A stretch of DNA of 45,131 nt from Leptospiraceae bacterium. GTDB lineage: Bacteria; Spirochaetota; Leptospiria; Leptospirales; Leptospiraceae. The position numbers and the translations under genes were made by a program. Location of the stretch: assembly GCA_017996175.1 (NCBI GenBank), contig JAGOHK010000029.1, positions 1-45,131 of the forward strand. The letters run 5' to 3'. Below are positions 24,147 to 33,628 of this stretch, piece after piece (the stretch's first letter is position 1; each line of letters starts with the position of its first letter). The notes under the pieces are model-generated. The model was given only the letters and a program-made list of their open reading frames with translations, did not search any database and had not been told where the DNA came from.

Positions 24147-24847
24147 TTTATGTTATCCTCACGAATAGATTAGAGCAAATTCTTTATTTCTTGTTAAAAC
24201 ATTTACCCTATGGTTAATACTATTATAACGCTTTTATTTATCAAGAAATAATTTCAAAGAAAGTAAAAAATATTCATTATTAGCCACAACTTTCTTTTTT
24301 ACCCTTAGCCGCAGGAATAAATTCATAGAATATCGGCTATTTACCCCAAATAACAAAACTTTTTTAGATAAGTACGCCCAAATGCTACTCTGTAAAAGCA
24401 TTTCCATACGAACGTAAGAAGCTCGGAGATACAGAGAGAGCGGTTTCTCGGTATTCTGCGTTCACTATATATGGTTTAATAAAGTCCCATTATAGCATAT
24501 TAAATGATTCATCTTATTTTTAACGGCTAACACCATCAATATTGATTTGAGTGAGTTGTCGCTTACATTTCAACTTAATAAAATCGCATTAAAATATACC
24601 CTAACGCACTTTTTACGAATAAAAAAATCAATTTTATTTAGGAGAACTAGTTCATAGAAAACTATAGCTGGGAATTTATAATTTTCTGTGGCTAATTGTT
24701 TTTTGTCCGAAGGTGTAAAGGTTTCCTTTTTGGAAAGTTTTTTGGTTTTACTCGAAACAGAAATTGAGCGGTAAGAAAAATTTTAGTAGCGGTTTTTTGG
24801 TTATTCCTGTACCTGTAAGCATAATAGATTACCCGAGAGGTCACCTT
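24147..24847. other. Long intergenic region (701 bp) with decayed-repeat character
   Basis: No gene with a ribosome site was found. A stretch around 24418-24465 (AAGAAGCTCGGAGATACAG, then AGAGAGCGGTTTCTCGG, TATTCTGCG) looks like the imperfect GAGA/CTCT-rich intergenic fossil repeats seen in many bacterial genomes. A short hairpin TTTCC-TTTTT-GGAAA followed by a T-rich stretch lies near 24722-24746. The AT-rich remainder has no structure I can support. It must contain the promoters of both flanking genes. Confidence 0.45.
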
Positions 24848-25714
24848 ATGAAGATTTTTTGCTCAATTTTTCTAATCCTAATCCTACCAATGCTCGCAAA
24901 TGAAGGTAAATGCGAGAGTGGAAATTGTGAGAACGGAAAAGGACTATTTACCTTTGCAGATGGAAGAAAATACGAAGGCGAATTTAAAAACAAACAAATG
25001 CAAGGAATGGGCATTTTATATTACAAAAATGAAAATGTCTATGAAGGGGAATTTAAGAATAACCAAGTAGAGGGTAAGGGGCGTTTAACATTTGCCAACG
25101 GAAATATTTATAAGGGTGATTTCGTTTCCGGCGAATTTCATGGGCGTGGCGTACTTTATTCAAAAGAGGGCTCTATGTATTCAGGAGAATTTGTAGAAGG
25201 AAAATTCCAAGGAATTGGCTTTTATCAGTACCATGATGGGCAAATTTACATTGGAAACCTTAGAGAAGGCAAACCTCGCGGACTCGGAATACTTAAAGAG
25301 AGCGAAGATTTACGATTAGCCGGTGATTTCTCTGCCAGTAAGTCTATTCACAGAGGATTTTTAATAAATTTAAAAAAAGAAAAAACATTTCACTCTATTG
25401 AAAGCGGCAAACAACAAGATAAGAAAAAACTAATTCATCAAAACCGCAAATTTTATGCAGGCGAATTGGTAGACGGGAACTTACAAGGATTAGGTTATTT
25501 AATCTCCGAATCAGGGAATGAATATTTTGGAAATTTTCAGGACGGAAAACTGGAAGGGTTTGGTTTTTTAATTACTGCAAAGGGCAATTACTACTGTGGA
25601 AATTTTAAACGAAATCAGTTTCACGGAAAGGGAGAGTTTTATAATTCTACTGGCGAATTGAAAGTAGCCGGAGAATGGGAAGAAGGAAAACCAGTCAAGT
25701 TGGATCGATATTAA
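24848..25714 (+). CDS. MORN-repeat protein with signal peptide
   Basis: From ATG 24848, preceded by GAGAGG seven bases upstream, the protein is 288 residues. An open frame extends upstream to a TTG at 24764, but no ribosome site supports it. It begins with a signal peptide (IFCSIFLILILPMLAN, about residues 3-18), and then has about eight to ten MORN units of the form G-x-Y-x-G-E-F-x-x-x-x-x-x-G-x-G, for example YEGEFKNKQMQGMG. The middle (about residues 160-210) is degenerate. MORN repeats serve as binding or assembly scaffolds. A paralogous MORN lipoprotein lies at 36955-37353. Confidence 0.85.
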   Translation: MKIFCSIFLILILPMLANEGKCESGNCENGKGLFTFADGRKYEGEFKNKQMQGMGILYYKNENVYEGEFKNNQVEGKGRLTFANGNIYKGDFVSGEFHGRGVLYSKEGSMYSGEFVEGKFQGIGFYQYHDGQIYIGNLREGKPRGLGILKESEDLRLAGDFSASKSIHRGFLINLKKEKTFHSIESGKQQDKKKLIHQNRKFYAGELVDGNLQGLGYLISESGNEYFGNFQDGKLEGFGFLITAKGNYYCGNFKRNQFHGKGEFYNSTGELKVAGEWEEGKPVKLDRY

Positions 25715-25780
25715 TCTTCATTAAGAATACGAATACCAATTATAGTTTGACTGGTTTTGGTTTTGATTTAGACTAGGTCT

Positions 25781-27691
25781 ATGATTCGAAATTTATTATT
25801 TATCATTAGCCTGTTATCATTTAACATCCTGTTAGCGCAAAACTCGGACTTAAGATTTATTTCTTATGGAACCCTCCCTACTTGGTCTGGTGTAGCAGTC
25901 GACTGGAACACTTCTCCTAAGATTCATATTTATGACACAAAAATCTACCAGGGACATTCCGAATTTGTCGCAAGAGGACTCGGACGTAAAATTCGATTTG
26001 CGGAATTCAAAAAATTATCTAAAGAATCCAAGATAAGAGAATTTTTTCCATTCTTTCTTTATGATCTAAAAGAAAAACCTTACAAAACCAAACAAGGAAA
26101 TTTCAACTGGGCAGTTCGATTAGAAAATTACAATTACGATGACAAACCAGAACATTTAGCGCAGGAAATGTTAAAATTAAAAAAGATGATTGCTGGGTTA
26201 GATAAAAATTTTACCCAAGAAGGATTAATTATTTTGACCGAGGGAGAAAATAATCCTCTTAGCACCACAAAACTTGGGAAATTATTAGATAAGTCTTCGA
26301 CAGCCTATATTAAGTTATCACAATTAATTAAGCATGTAGACGGAAAGAAAATTTCTGTTTTAAATTCAGGAACTGCCTTCGGACTATTAAAGCTTGTAAA
26401 AAATGAAAAAGACTTAGATAAACTTTTACCAACCGACATTGCAGTTCTAAACTATATGCCTATTCATATTCCTCCTGTTGCGGGGATAATCTCTCTTAAA
26501 CCCCAGACCCCACTTTCTCATGTGAATTTACTCGCTAAGAATCGAGGAACGTTTAATGCTTATATAACTGATATGTCTACCATTCCAAGCTTAAAAAAGC
26601 TAATTGGTAAATATGTAAAACTTTATCACAAAGAAGATAAGATATTCCTAGAAAAACTTACAAAAAAAGAATTCGAAGAGAATAAAAAAATCTCTGTTCG
26701 CCAAATGGTTATTATTCCTGAAATAAAGACGGATTTATCTGAAATCATTGAATTAAAAAAAGAAAACGAAAAGTTCATAACAAATTCCTATATAGGAGCA
26801 AAAGCGACTAATTACTATTTACTACTCCAAATACTTCCTGAAATGACTAGAGCAGGTTATGCTGCCGGCTTTAAAAATTACTTTGAGGCAATCAAAGGTG
26901 AGCCTGAAACGATGATTCAGAATTTTTTAAAGGAAAAAGATAAGTTTTCTAAAACAGAGCAAAAAAAAGTATTGGAAAAAATTCGAACTGCAATTCAACA
27001 ATCAACTTCCTTTCCGCCGAGTCTTATCGAAGGGATAAAAAAGATTTTAGAAAAATACTCCGCAAAATCTAAAATTAGGCTTCGAAGTTCTACGAATAAT
27101 GAGGATTTACCCGAATTCAATGGAGCAGGTCTTTATGAGTCAAAAGGATTTAACAATAAAGATAGCGACGAAAAATTAAAAGACAAAATCTTAAAAGTAT
27201 ATGCATCTCTATGGTCAGAAAAAGCATTTTACGAAAGAGAATACTTTGGAGTAGACCATAGTAAAGTAGGAATGGCTCTTTTGATACACGAAGCATTTCA
27301 AAAAGAAGTGGCTAACGGCGTGATTGTTACAAGCTTTGATAAAGATAATAAAGTTCAAATTATTGTAAACGCTCAGGCAGGAGAACACTCTGTAACGAAT
27401 CCAGAAGAAAGTATTCTGTCTGAAGCATTTCTCATGAACTACGAAACCGGAATCGTGGAAAAGATATATTCAGAATCCGCACTTTCTCCCGTATTCATTA
27501 ATAATAAAGGAAACGAATTGCAACTAAAGAACTTACAAGAAGCTACTGTAAAACTACATTCTTACTTCGCAAAACAGAGATTAGACGCTAAAGACCCAAA
27601 TAAATATGGAATTGATATTGAATTTAAAATCATACACGAAAAAGGAAAAAACAAACTCTACTTTAAACAAGTACGATTACTAAAGTATTAG
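25781..27691 (+). CDS. Exported PEP synthase/PPDK-like dikinase with permuted domain order
   Basis: The 636-residue protein opens with a clear signal peptide (NLLFIISLLSFNILLAQ, about residues 4-20). Residues ~200-275 carry a PEP-utiliser mobile-His motif: PQTPLSHVNLLAKNRG, with His247 the likely phosphorylation site. The C-terminal ~310 residues carry a PPDK_N (PPS) ATP-grasp domain: KIRLRSSTNNEDLPEFNGAG (431-450) and later VNGVIVTS-type and FKQVRLLKY at the end. In canonical PEP synthase and PPDK the ATP-grasp comes first and the PEP-binding barrel is present; here the order is reversed and no PEP barrel is evident. An ATP-dependent enzyme behind a Sec signal is odd. Reaction unknown. It ends 2 bp from the convergent TonB-like gene. 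Confidence 0.75.
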   Translation: MIRNLLFIISLLSFNILLAQNSDLRFISYGTLPTWSGVAVDWNTSPKIHIYDTKIYQGHSEFVARGLGRKIRFAEFKKLSKESKIREFFPFFLYDLKEKPYKTKQGNFNWAVRLENYNYDDKPEHLAQEMLKLKKMIAGLDKNFTQEGLIILTEGENNPLSTTKLGKLLDKSSTAYIKLSQLIKHVDGKKISVLNSGTAFGLLKLVKNEKDLDKLLPTDIAVLNYMPIHIPPVAGIISLKPQTPLSHVNLLAKNRGTFNAYITDMSTIPSLKKLIGKYVKLYHKEDKIFLEKLTKKEFEENKKISVRQMVIIPEIKTDLSEIIELKKENEKFITNSYIGAKATNYYLLLQILPEMTRAGYAAGFKNYFEAIKGEPETMIQNFLKEKDKFSKTEQKKVLEKIRTAIQQSTSFPPSLIEGIKKILEKYSAKSKIRLRSSTNNEDLPEFNGAGLYESKGFNNKDSDEKLKDKILKVYASLWSEKAFYEREYFGVDHSKVGMALLIHEAFQKEVANGVIVTSFDKDNKVQIIVNAQAGEHSVTNPEESILSEAFLMNYETGIVEKIYSESALSPVFINNKGNELQLKNLQEATVKLHSYFAKQRLDAKDPNKYGIDIEFKIIHEKGKNKLYFKQVRLLKY

Positions 27692-27693
27692 TA

Positions 27694-28620
27694 TTACCTG
27701 TATTTTATATGTCCCGGAAAAACAAAATTAATCCCGAAGATCATTCCCTGCTCTTTTACTTCAGGAGGAACGGGACCGAAGTTTTGTCCACGTAGAGCAT
27801 CCATACAGGCACGGTCTACAATTTCTTGCCCCTGGGAGGTGATTTGTTTAACATCGATTACCTGTCCTTCATCATTTAGCATGAAGCTAACCTTCGTTTC
27901 CCCCGGGCTAATTCCTTCACGAATAAAAAAACCAGCCATATCACGATAGGCGATATTGCCTCCACCGGGGGCTGCAAATCCCTCTTCTATTTGCCTAAGC
28001 ATTTTTTTAAAGTATTCATACCCTGCTAATTTTTTACGGGGTATAGAAAGGGAAGTAGAGCCATCCCAACGAAATAAAAAATCTTGTTGGAAACGATAGT
28101 TGAAAGGGATTTTGGTTTCTTGTCCTGTAGATGGATTCGAAACAACTGTCTTCTGAGGTGTAACTTTCATCATCGGGTCATTTTGAATAATCCCTACTTC
28201 ATAAATTTCATCTTCTGTTTTTTGAGATTCAGAACTTTTCTGGGTCATCTGGGGAGAAGCACTTGGCATTCCACCAAATATAAATTCGTAAAAAGGAGAA
28301 TTCGTATGAAATCCTTCTTTTTCAGTGAGCCCGCCAGATCCCGCAGAATCCTCATTGGAAAGAGCTTTGATTTCATCTTTGATAGTTTTATTGGTAAATT
28401 CTTGTTCGAGTAGAACTTCATAGACTTTTTGGTTCTGACCGCTCTGCTTCAAATCTGCGATATTGCTGTCTGTTCCCAAAAGACGCCAGAGCATATTCTT
28501 AGTAAATAAATGGGCAATCGTAAAAGATATGATAAAAAAAACGAAGCTTGCCGATAGAAGCAAACGTTTGTCATCCTCATCTAGAGAATTTAAATCAAAA
28601 GAAAAGATTTCTTTGTTCAT
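27694..28620 (-). CDS. TonB-like protein with C-terminal TonB domain
   Basis: The 308-residue protein has a single N-terminal membrane anchor ([20 protein letters not shown], about residues 20-39), a long polar linker and a C-terminal TonB_C-like fold (about residues 210-305): [43 protein letters not shown] and a final FGINFVFP strand. TonB links inner-membrane proton force to outer-membrane transporters. No ExbB/ExbD partner is in the window, so another membrane role is possible. Its ATG overlaps the 3' end of ruvB by 26 bp on the same strand, so translational coupling is likely. Confidence 0.75.
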   Translation of the reverse strand: MNKEIFSFDLNSLDEDDKRLLLSASFVFFIISFTIAHLFTKNMLWRLLGTDSNIADLKQSGQNQKVYEVLLEQEFTNKTIKDEIKALSNEDSAGSGGLTEKEGFHTNSPFYEFIFGGMPSASPQMTQKSSESQKTEDEIYEVGIIQNDPMMKVTPQKTVVSNPSTGQETKIPFNYRFQQDFLFRWDGSTSLSIPRKKLAGYEYFKKMLRQIEEGFAAPGGGNIAYRDMAGFFIREGISPGETKVSFMLNDEGQVIDVKQITSQGQEIVDRACMDALRGQNFGPVPPEVKEQGMIFGINFVFPGHIKYR

Positions 28621-29614
28621 CTTTTGCCTTCATTTCCAAGTTCATATGTCTATAAGCCAACTCACTCGCCATTCTACCTGCGGGGGTACGCAGTATTAAC
28701 CCGATACGAACCAGATAAGATTCATAAGAATCTTCAATTGTTCTTTCTTCTTCCCCTACTATCACAGCAATTGCCTTTAGACCAACGGGTCCACCTTTGT
28801 ATCTTTCTATCATACAAGTTAGGATTTGTCTATCCATATTATCTAGCCCCAAGTGATCAATTCCTAGTTTTTGCAGAGAGGACTTACAAATTCCAAGGTT
28901 TATTCTCCCATTATTTTGCACTTCTGCAAAATCTCGGATTCGTTTGAGTAAATGGTTTGCAATACGAGGAGTTTTGCGACTTCGTTTTCCAATTTCTAAC
29001 GCTGCGTCAGGGTCAATCTGGATGTTTAGAATTTTTGCGGAACGTGAAACAATTTGTCCCATTTCTTCATCAGAATAATAATCTAAACGAAATTGAATTC
29101 CGAAACGGTTCTTTAGTGGCTCACTAATCATTCCACTTCTGGTAGTCGCTCCTACGAGGGTAAATTTCTTTAGCGGTATCTGAACACTTTGCGCTGTAAT
29201 CCCTTCTCCAACCACTAGATCAATTTTATAGTCCTCCATAGCAGGATAAAGAATTTCTTCCAAGTTTCGATTGAGACTATGAATTTCATCAATGAATAAA
29301 ATATCTTTTTCATTTAACATAGTAAGAAAGCGAGCGAGATCAGCGCCTTTAGAAATAACTTGTGCCGATGTAACTGTTAAATTGGATCCGATTTCTTTTG
29401 CAACTATTCCGGCTAATGTTGTTTTGCCCAAACCGGGAGGACCGGACAGTAAAACATGATCTAAAGAAGAATCTCTTCTCTTTGCAGCTTCAATAAATAC
29501 GCGAAGATTTTCCAGAAGATCTTTCTGACCAATAAAGTCAGTTAGAGTATCCGGTCTTAAAGATAAGTCGTCAGTACTTTTATCTTCTGGATTTAAAATT
29601 CTATCGGTTAACAA
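28595..29614 (-). CDS. ruvB: Holliday-junction helicase RuvB
   Basis: The 339-residue AAA+ protein shows Walker A GPPGLGKT (residues 58-65), Walker [13 protein letters not shown], sensor 1 [10 protein letters not shown], and the C-terminal winged-helix segment [20 protein letters not shown]. With RuvA it migrates Holliday junctions. It starts at TTG 29612-29614, 16 bp after the htrA stop, and its end overlaps the TonB-like gene. No ruvA or ruvC neighbours it, so the pathway is dispersed. A TTG start with weak Shine-Dalgarno fits the coupled layout. Confidence 0.97.
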   Translation of the reverse strand: MLTDRILNPEDKSTDDLSLRPDTLTDFIGQKDLLENLRVFIEAAKRRDSSLDHVLLSGPPGLGKTTLAGIVAKEIGSNLTVTSAQVISKGADLARFLTMLNEKDILFIDEIHSLNRNLEEILYPAMEDYKIDLVVGEGITAQSVQIPLKKFTLVGATTRSGMISEPLKNRFGIQFRLDYYSDEEMGQIVSRSAKILNIQIDPDAALEIGKRSRKTPRIANHLLKRIRDFAEVQNNGRINLGICKSSLQKLGIDHLGLDNMDRQILTCMIERYKGGPVGLKAIAVIVGEEERTIEDSYESYLVRIGLILRTPAGRMASELAYRHMNLEMKAKDEQRNLFF

Positions 29615-29630
29615 GAATTAGCCAAAACCT

Positions 29631-30794
29631 TTAATAAGGTCGCTCCGCTGTAGTGACAGTGACTTTCATAGGATATCCTTTTCTAATTAGCTTCACATCT
29701 ATTTTTTTCCCAACTCTAGCTCCAAGGACGGCTTCAATAACATCTTCCCTTGTCTCAACGTCCTTTTCTCCGACACGAACAATTACATCCATAATTTTAA
29801 TTCCTGCATGGTCTGCCGGTGAATCTTTCTTAACCTCTCGAACGATTGCACCCTTTGAGTCTGAAAGTTTTAATTCTTTCATATCTTCTTCCATCACAGG
29901 TTCAAGTCCTACCCCGAGCCAGGCATGTTTTACTTTTCCGCTACTTTTTAATTCTTCGAAAACACGTTTCGCATCATTGATTGGAATAGTTAGTCCAATT
30001 CCAATCGAACCACCACTAGGAGAAACAATCATGCGGTTAATACCAATTACCTCACCATGGATATTTAAAAGAGGTCCACCACTATTTCCATGATTGATCG
30101 CTGCATCAGTCTGAATATAACCAAGCCCAGAGGAATCAATTCCTCCGCGTGCGATAGCACTTACTACACCAACAGTAAACGAGTGCTCTAATCCATGAGG
30201 AGCCCCAATTGCAATCGCCCAATTTCCAACTCTTACTTTAGAAGAATCTCCTAAAGATACAGGTTTTAGATCGCCTGCCGATGCTTTAATTTTCAGAAGT
30301 GCAAGGTCAATGGTTTTATCAGAGCCAATTAGTTTTGCTTCATAAGTTTTTTTATTTTTGAGTTTAACAGTGAGTTTGTCCATGTCCCCAACGACATGCT
30401 CGTTTGTAAGAATGTATCCATCTTCATTCAAAATAATTCCTGATCCAAGTCCTCTTTGCTTTTGCCTAAGTTCCTGTCCGCCTTGCCTGTTCGGATTTCC
30501 ACCGAAGAAATGATCGAAAAAAGGGTCATTGCTAAATTGATTTTTTATTTTTACAGTTTTTTCTGTAGAGATAGAAACTACACTTTGGGAAACAGTATCG
30601 AATACATCCTGAAATGCATTTTCTAGTGCAACGGCTTGTGCCTTAGCAGGTGTATCTTTTACAGGTGTATTGCTATCTGCTTGTAGGAACATTGGACTAG
30701 TATCTTTCTTTCCAGAAAAAACGATCGGTGATAAAAAAGTTCCAATGAGTATACAAACTGCCATTAAAACATAAATTTTCGTTTTACTTTGCAC
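29631..30794 (-). CDS. htrA: HtrA/DegP-family periplasmic serine protease
   Basis: The 387-residue protein has an N-terminal membrane anchor or signal (IYVLMAVCILIGTFLSPIVF, about residues 7-26), a trypsin-like domain and one PDZ domain (about residues 290-385). The catalytic triad is His133 (NEHVVG), Asp163 (TIDLALL) and Ser238 (INHGNSGGPLLN). His235 replaces the usual Pro of INPGNSGGPL. It degrades or refolds damaged envelope proteins. The GTG at 30792-30794 has AAGGAG eight bases before it. A TTGACA box sits 72-77 bp before the start (30866-30871, minus strand), but no good -10 follows at the normal spacing. Confidence 0.95.
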   Translation of the reverse strand: MQSKTKIYVLMAVCILIGTFLSPIVFSGKKDTSPMFLQADSNTPVKDTPAKAQAVALENAFQDVFDTVSQSVVSISTEKTVKIKNQFSNDPFFDHFFGGNPNRQGGQELRQKQRGLGSGIILNEDGYILTNEHVVGDMDKLTVKLKNKKTYEAKLIGSDKTIDLALLKIKASAGDLKPVSLGDSSKVRVGNWAIAIGAPHGLEHSFTVGVVSAIARGGIDSSGLGYIQTDAAINHGNSGGPLLNIHGEVIGINRMIVSPSGGSIGIGLTIPINDAKRVFEELKSSGKVKHAWLGVGLEPVMEEDMKELKLSDSKGAIVREVKKDSPADHAGIKIMDVIVRVGEKDVETREDVIEAVLGARVGKKIDVKLIRKGYPMKVTVTTAERPY

Positions 30795-30884
30795 TATTGT
30801 TTCTCCTTAACTAACTAGCATTCTTTTCATTTAGCTAATTATTACTCTTTATTCTAATAGGCGGCTGTCAAGAGAATTCTATCA

Positions 30885-31670
30885 TTAGTAAAGCATAGTA
30901 ATCGTGTAATCCCAGAATTTAGACCCGGGTTTTTCGACTGTATCCACCAAAGGAATTTTATAGTAGACAGAGCCTAAACTGACCTCCCCTTTACTTGAAC
31001 GACATTCAGAGGCTAATGGAAAGTTTACTCTAAACGCAATATAGCCATTACCCAAAAGCCGAGTTGATTCAGAAAGGATTTTCTTTTCTCCCGTAGTGGA
31101 AGTTTGGTCAATTGGTTTTAAGACTGATTTGAATTCCCGTTTAACACTGATACTGTTTGATGAACGTTTTGTAACAAATAAAGATCCAAGTAAAACTCCA
31201 TCTAGTGTAGCTAAATCATTAAATTCAATTTTATAACTCACTCTAGCTTTTTTTTGAAAAATAGGATTTACCTCTTTTTCATTTTTTTCTAAATACCGCA
31301 AAGAATAATCTTTGATCTTTAAATTTTTTGAAAACAAACCTTTATTAATTCGTTTGTTGATATCCTCTTCATAAATAGGAAGAAATTTTACAACAGAGTT
31401 ATCGGATTTATGATTCAAAGGAACAGTGTAGGTAATCTCAACAAATCCAGAAAATCCTTTCTTAAAATTAATCGTCTCTTCATATTCAAAGCAAGCGCTT
31501 AGTGATAGAATGAATAGCGCAACAACAACCCGTCGTAGAAAGCGAAGCCTCTCAAAAAGATTACCACCGATGAACACCGATGACACCGATAAAAGATACG
31601 ATAGCTTCTGAGTCTTCGTATTTTGCTTTAAATCCATATCATTTTTTATCGTTTTTTTCTCGGTGTTCAT
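30885..31670 (-). CDS. Lipoprotein, unknown, with an N-terminus generated by an inserted repeat
   Basis: The open frame from ATG 31668-31670 gives 261 residues, but the first ~47 residues (to FLRR) do not look native: they lie in the repeat at 31559-31697. The likely mature lipoprotein signal is VVVALFILSLSAC, with lipobox LSLSAC. Two in-frame GTG codons inside the repeat are the only other possible starts. The body (ETINFKKGFSGFVEITYT, then LKIKDYSLRYLEKNEKE, RVSYKIEFNDLATLDGVL) is a conserved-looking beta-rich domain of unknown function. It lies 90 bp before htrA on the same strand and may be co-transcribed with it. Confidence 0.6.
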   Translation of the reverse strand: MNTEKKTIKNDMDLKQNTKTQKLSYLLSVSSVFIGGNLFERLRFLRRVVVALFILSLSACFEYEETINFKKGFSGFVEITYTVPLNHKSDNSVVKFLPIYEEDINKRINKGLFSKNLKIKDYSLRYLEKNEKEVNPIFQKKARVSYKIEFNDLATLDGVLLGSLFVTKRSSNSISVKREFKSVLKPIDQTSTTGEKKILSESTRLLGNGYIAFRVNFPLASECRSSKGEVSLGSVYYKIPLVDTVEKPGSKFWDYTITMLY

Positions 31671-31697
31671 AGCCGTCCTTTTGGCGGGTGGTAATCC
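31559..31697. repeat. 139-bp palindromic element with terminal inverted repeats (MITE-like)
   Basis: The left end reads GATTACCACCGATGAACACC and continues GATGACACCGATAAAA. The right end is its inverse, TCGGTGTTCAT (31660-31670) then GGTGGTAATC (31687-31696), broken by 16 inserted bases. Inside, TTTTATCG-type inverted stretches recur. The ATG of the lipoprotein frame is part of the right arm. A related, single arm lies at 41741-41766. Elements of the type ACCACCGATGAACACCGATG are common in bacterial intergenic DNA; transposition is not shown. Confidence 0.6.
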
Positions 31698-31806
31698 TTA
31701 ACTTTCTACCAATATAATCAATTTTTAATAAAAAAAGTTTCAGTGTAAATTTTGAACTCAGACGATAATTTATTTAGATAAATTGTGTGTCTGATTTTTG
31801 GGCTGA

Positions 31807-31839
31807 TAAAAAATATCTACTTACGAAAGTAAATAGATA
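31807..31839 (-). terminator. Rho-independent terminator of the rpsU-rpoD operon
   Basis: TATCTACTTAC (31814-31824), a GAAA loop (TTTC in the minus sense) and GTAAATAGATA (31829-31839) form an 11-bp stem with one mismatch. On the minus strand it is followed by TTTTTT (31808-31813), 34 bp past the rpoD stop. An outer pair GGGCTGA (31800-31806)/TCAGCCC (31860-31866) encloses it. Confidence 0.8.
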
Positions 31840-31873
31840 GACTCCTGCATTTTTTTTATTCAGCCCTAATTTT

Positions 31874-33625
31874 TTAATCTAGAATATAATCCTTTAACTT
31901 CTTAGATCTAGTCGGGTGACGAAGCCTTCTTAACGCCTTTGCTTCAATCTGACGAATACGCTCTCTTGTAACTTTAAACTGGTAACCAACTTCTTCTAGA
32001 GTTTGCGCATAACCATCATCTAACCCAAAACGCATACGAATTACTTTTTGTTCCCGAGCAGGAAGCGTATGTAACACTTGACGAATCTGCTCTGCAAGAA
32101 TACTTCCAGCAGCAGAGTTAAGTGGTGACTCGACTTCCTTATCTTCAATAAAATCTCCGAGTTCAGAATCTTCTTCTGAGCCAACAGGAATTTCTAAAGA
32201 GATAGGCTCGCGACCTACGTTTTTAACAGACTTCACTTTTTGCACAGGCCAACCAAGTCTTTCTGCGATTTCTTCATTAGTCGGATCACGACCAAATTCC
32301 TGTACGAATAGACGTGCCTCGCGGATAACTTTATTTACCTGCTCAATCATATGAACCGGTACACGAATCGTTCTTGCTTGGTCGGAAATCGCACGTGTGA
32401 TAGCTTGGCGTATCCACCAAGTTGCGTAAGTAGAAAACTTATAACCTTTTTTGTATTCGAATTTATCAACTGCTTTGATAAGACCGATATTTCCTTCTTG
32501 GATCAAATCAAAGAAATGCATTCCACGGTTCGCATAACGTTTCGCAATCGAAACCACGAGTCGTAAGTTTGCTTTTACAAGTTCTTTCTTAGCTTGGGAA
32601 ATTTCTCTTTCCCCTTTCATAATCTTTTCGCCCCACTCTTTGATTTCAATTGTGGAAGATCCTGCTTCTTGCTCCATACGACGGAGTTTACGTTCGTTAT
32701 TACGAATGTCTTTGATTACTTCTCTAACTTCGTCGATGTCGATGCCCATCATTTTTTCAATTTCTTCGATGTTCTCGTTCTTTTCGATGAAGCGGTTAAA
32801 GGTCTTTATCTCCTTCACGTCATGACCGTAACGAGCTTTGATTTTTAAGAAATGCCTGTCGATTTCTTTGATACGAAATACCATGGATTTAATCTTTTGA
32901 GAAATTTTTTGGATTTCTCTTTGCGATACTCCAATCATTCGAGTAGCATTATCAATTTTAGAAGATGTGATTTCGATTTTTTCTCTGAGTTCTTTGTATT
33001 TTTTACTGTTCTCAGAATATTTTTTAATTCGATTCATGGACTCGTTGTAAACTTTTTCTTCGTTTTGGATAATGTCCATGTTAGAGAAAAATACTTTTTC
33101 GAGTTTGTCTGCTTCATTTTGGTTGAGCGCATACAGCTTGTCTACCTTAACTAATTCGTAGACTTTGATCTTTTTGCTTTTGATCTTAGGCATGAGCTTA
33201 GCGAAATTAGCCCGTAGAATGCTAGAAGATAGAATTGTTTCTTCTATAATTTTTTCGCCCTTCTCAATTCTCTTGGCGAGGAAAACCTCTGTTTCCCCCG
33301 AAATCAAACTTACTTTCCCAATTTCTTTTAGATAAAGGCGAATCGGATCTTCGGAAGTTGCGGAAATAGAAGAACTTTCTTTTTTCTTCTTGGCTGGTTT
33401 TTCTTCTTTAGGAGGAAGAACAGGAGCCTCGACTGACTTCTTGCTGTATTCCTCTACTACTTCAATTCCTAGCTCGTGTAAGAGAGTAAATACATCGTCG
33501 ATTTTCTCGGAGTTTAAAATTTTATCAGGAAGTATCTCGTTGATTTCATCGTAAGATACTTCGCTATTGGCTTTTCCAATCGCGATAATTCTTTGTACTT
33601 CTGGGAGACTTTGTAAGTTTTCCAT
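31874..33625 (-). CDS. rpoD: Primary RNA polymerase sigma factor (sigma-70, RpoD)
   Basis: The 583-residue protein has all sigma-70 regions: a region 1.1-like N-terminus, then [20 protein letters not shown] (region 1.2), a long charged insert of ~170 residues, region 2 ([60 protein letters not shown]), region 3 and region 4.2 ([20 protein letters not shown]). It directs housekeeping transcription. It is the last gene of rpsU-yqeY-dnaG-rpoD, starting 3 bp after the dnaG stop, and has a strong terminator downstream. Confidence 0.97.
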   Translation of the reverse strand: MENLQSLPEVQRIIAIGKANSEVSYDEINEILPDKILNSEKIDDVFTLLHELGIEVVEEYSKKSVEAPVLPPKEEKPAKKKKESSSISATSEDPIRLYLKEIGKVSLISGETEVFLAKRIEKGEKIIEETILSSSILRANFAKLMPKIKSKKIKVYELVKVDKLYALNQNEADKLEKVFFSNMDIIQNEEKVYNESMNRIKKYSENSKKYKELREKIEITSSKIDNATRMIGVSQREIQKISQKIKSMVFRIKEIDRHFLKIKARYGHDVKEIKTFNRFIEKNENIEEIEKMMGIDIDEVREVIKDIRNNERKLRRMEQEAGSSTIEIKEWGEKIMKGEREISQAKKELVKANLRLVVSIAKRYANRGMHFFDLIQEGNIGLIKAVDKFEYKKGYKFSTYATWWIRQAITRAISDQARTIRVPVHMIEQVNKVIREARLFVQEFGRDPTNEEIAERLGWPVQKVKSVKNVGREPISLEIPVGSEEDSELGDFIEDKEVESPLNSAAGSILAEQIRQVLHTLPAREQKVIRMRFGLDDGYAQTLEEVGYQFKVTRERIRQIEAKALRRLRHPTRSKKLKDYILD

Positions 33626-33628
33626 TTT

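Noticed and set aside
24764-24847. Upstream TTG start for the MORN protein
   Set aside because: No ribosome site and the signal peptide begins at ATG 24848, which has GAGAGG before it.
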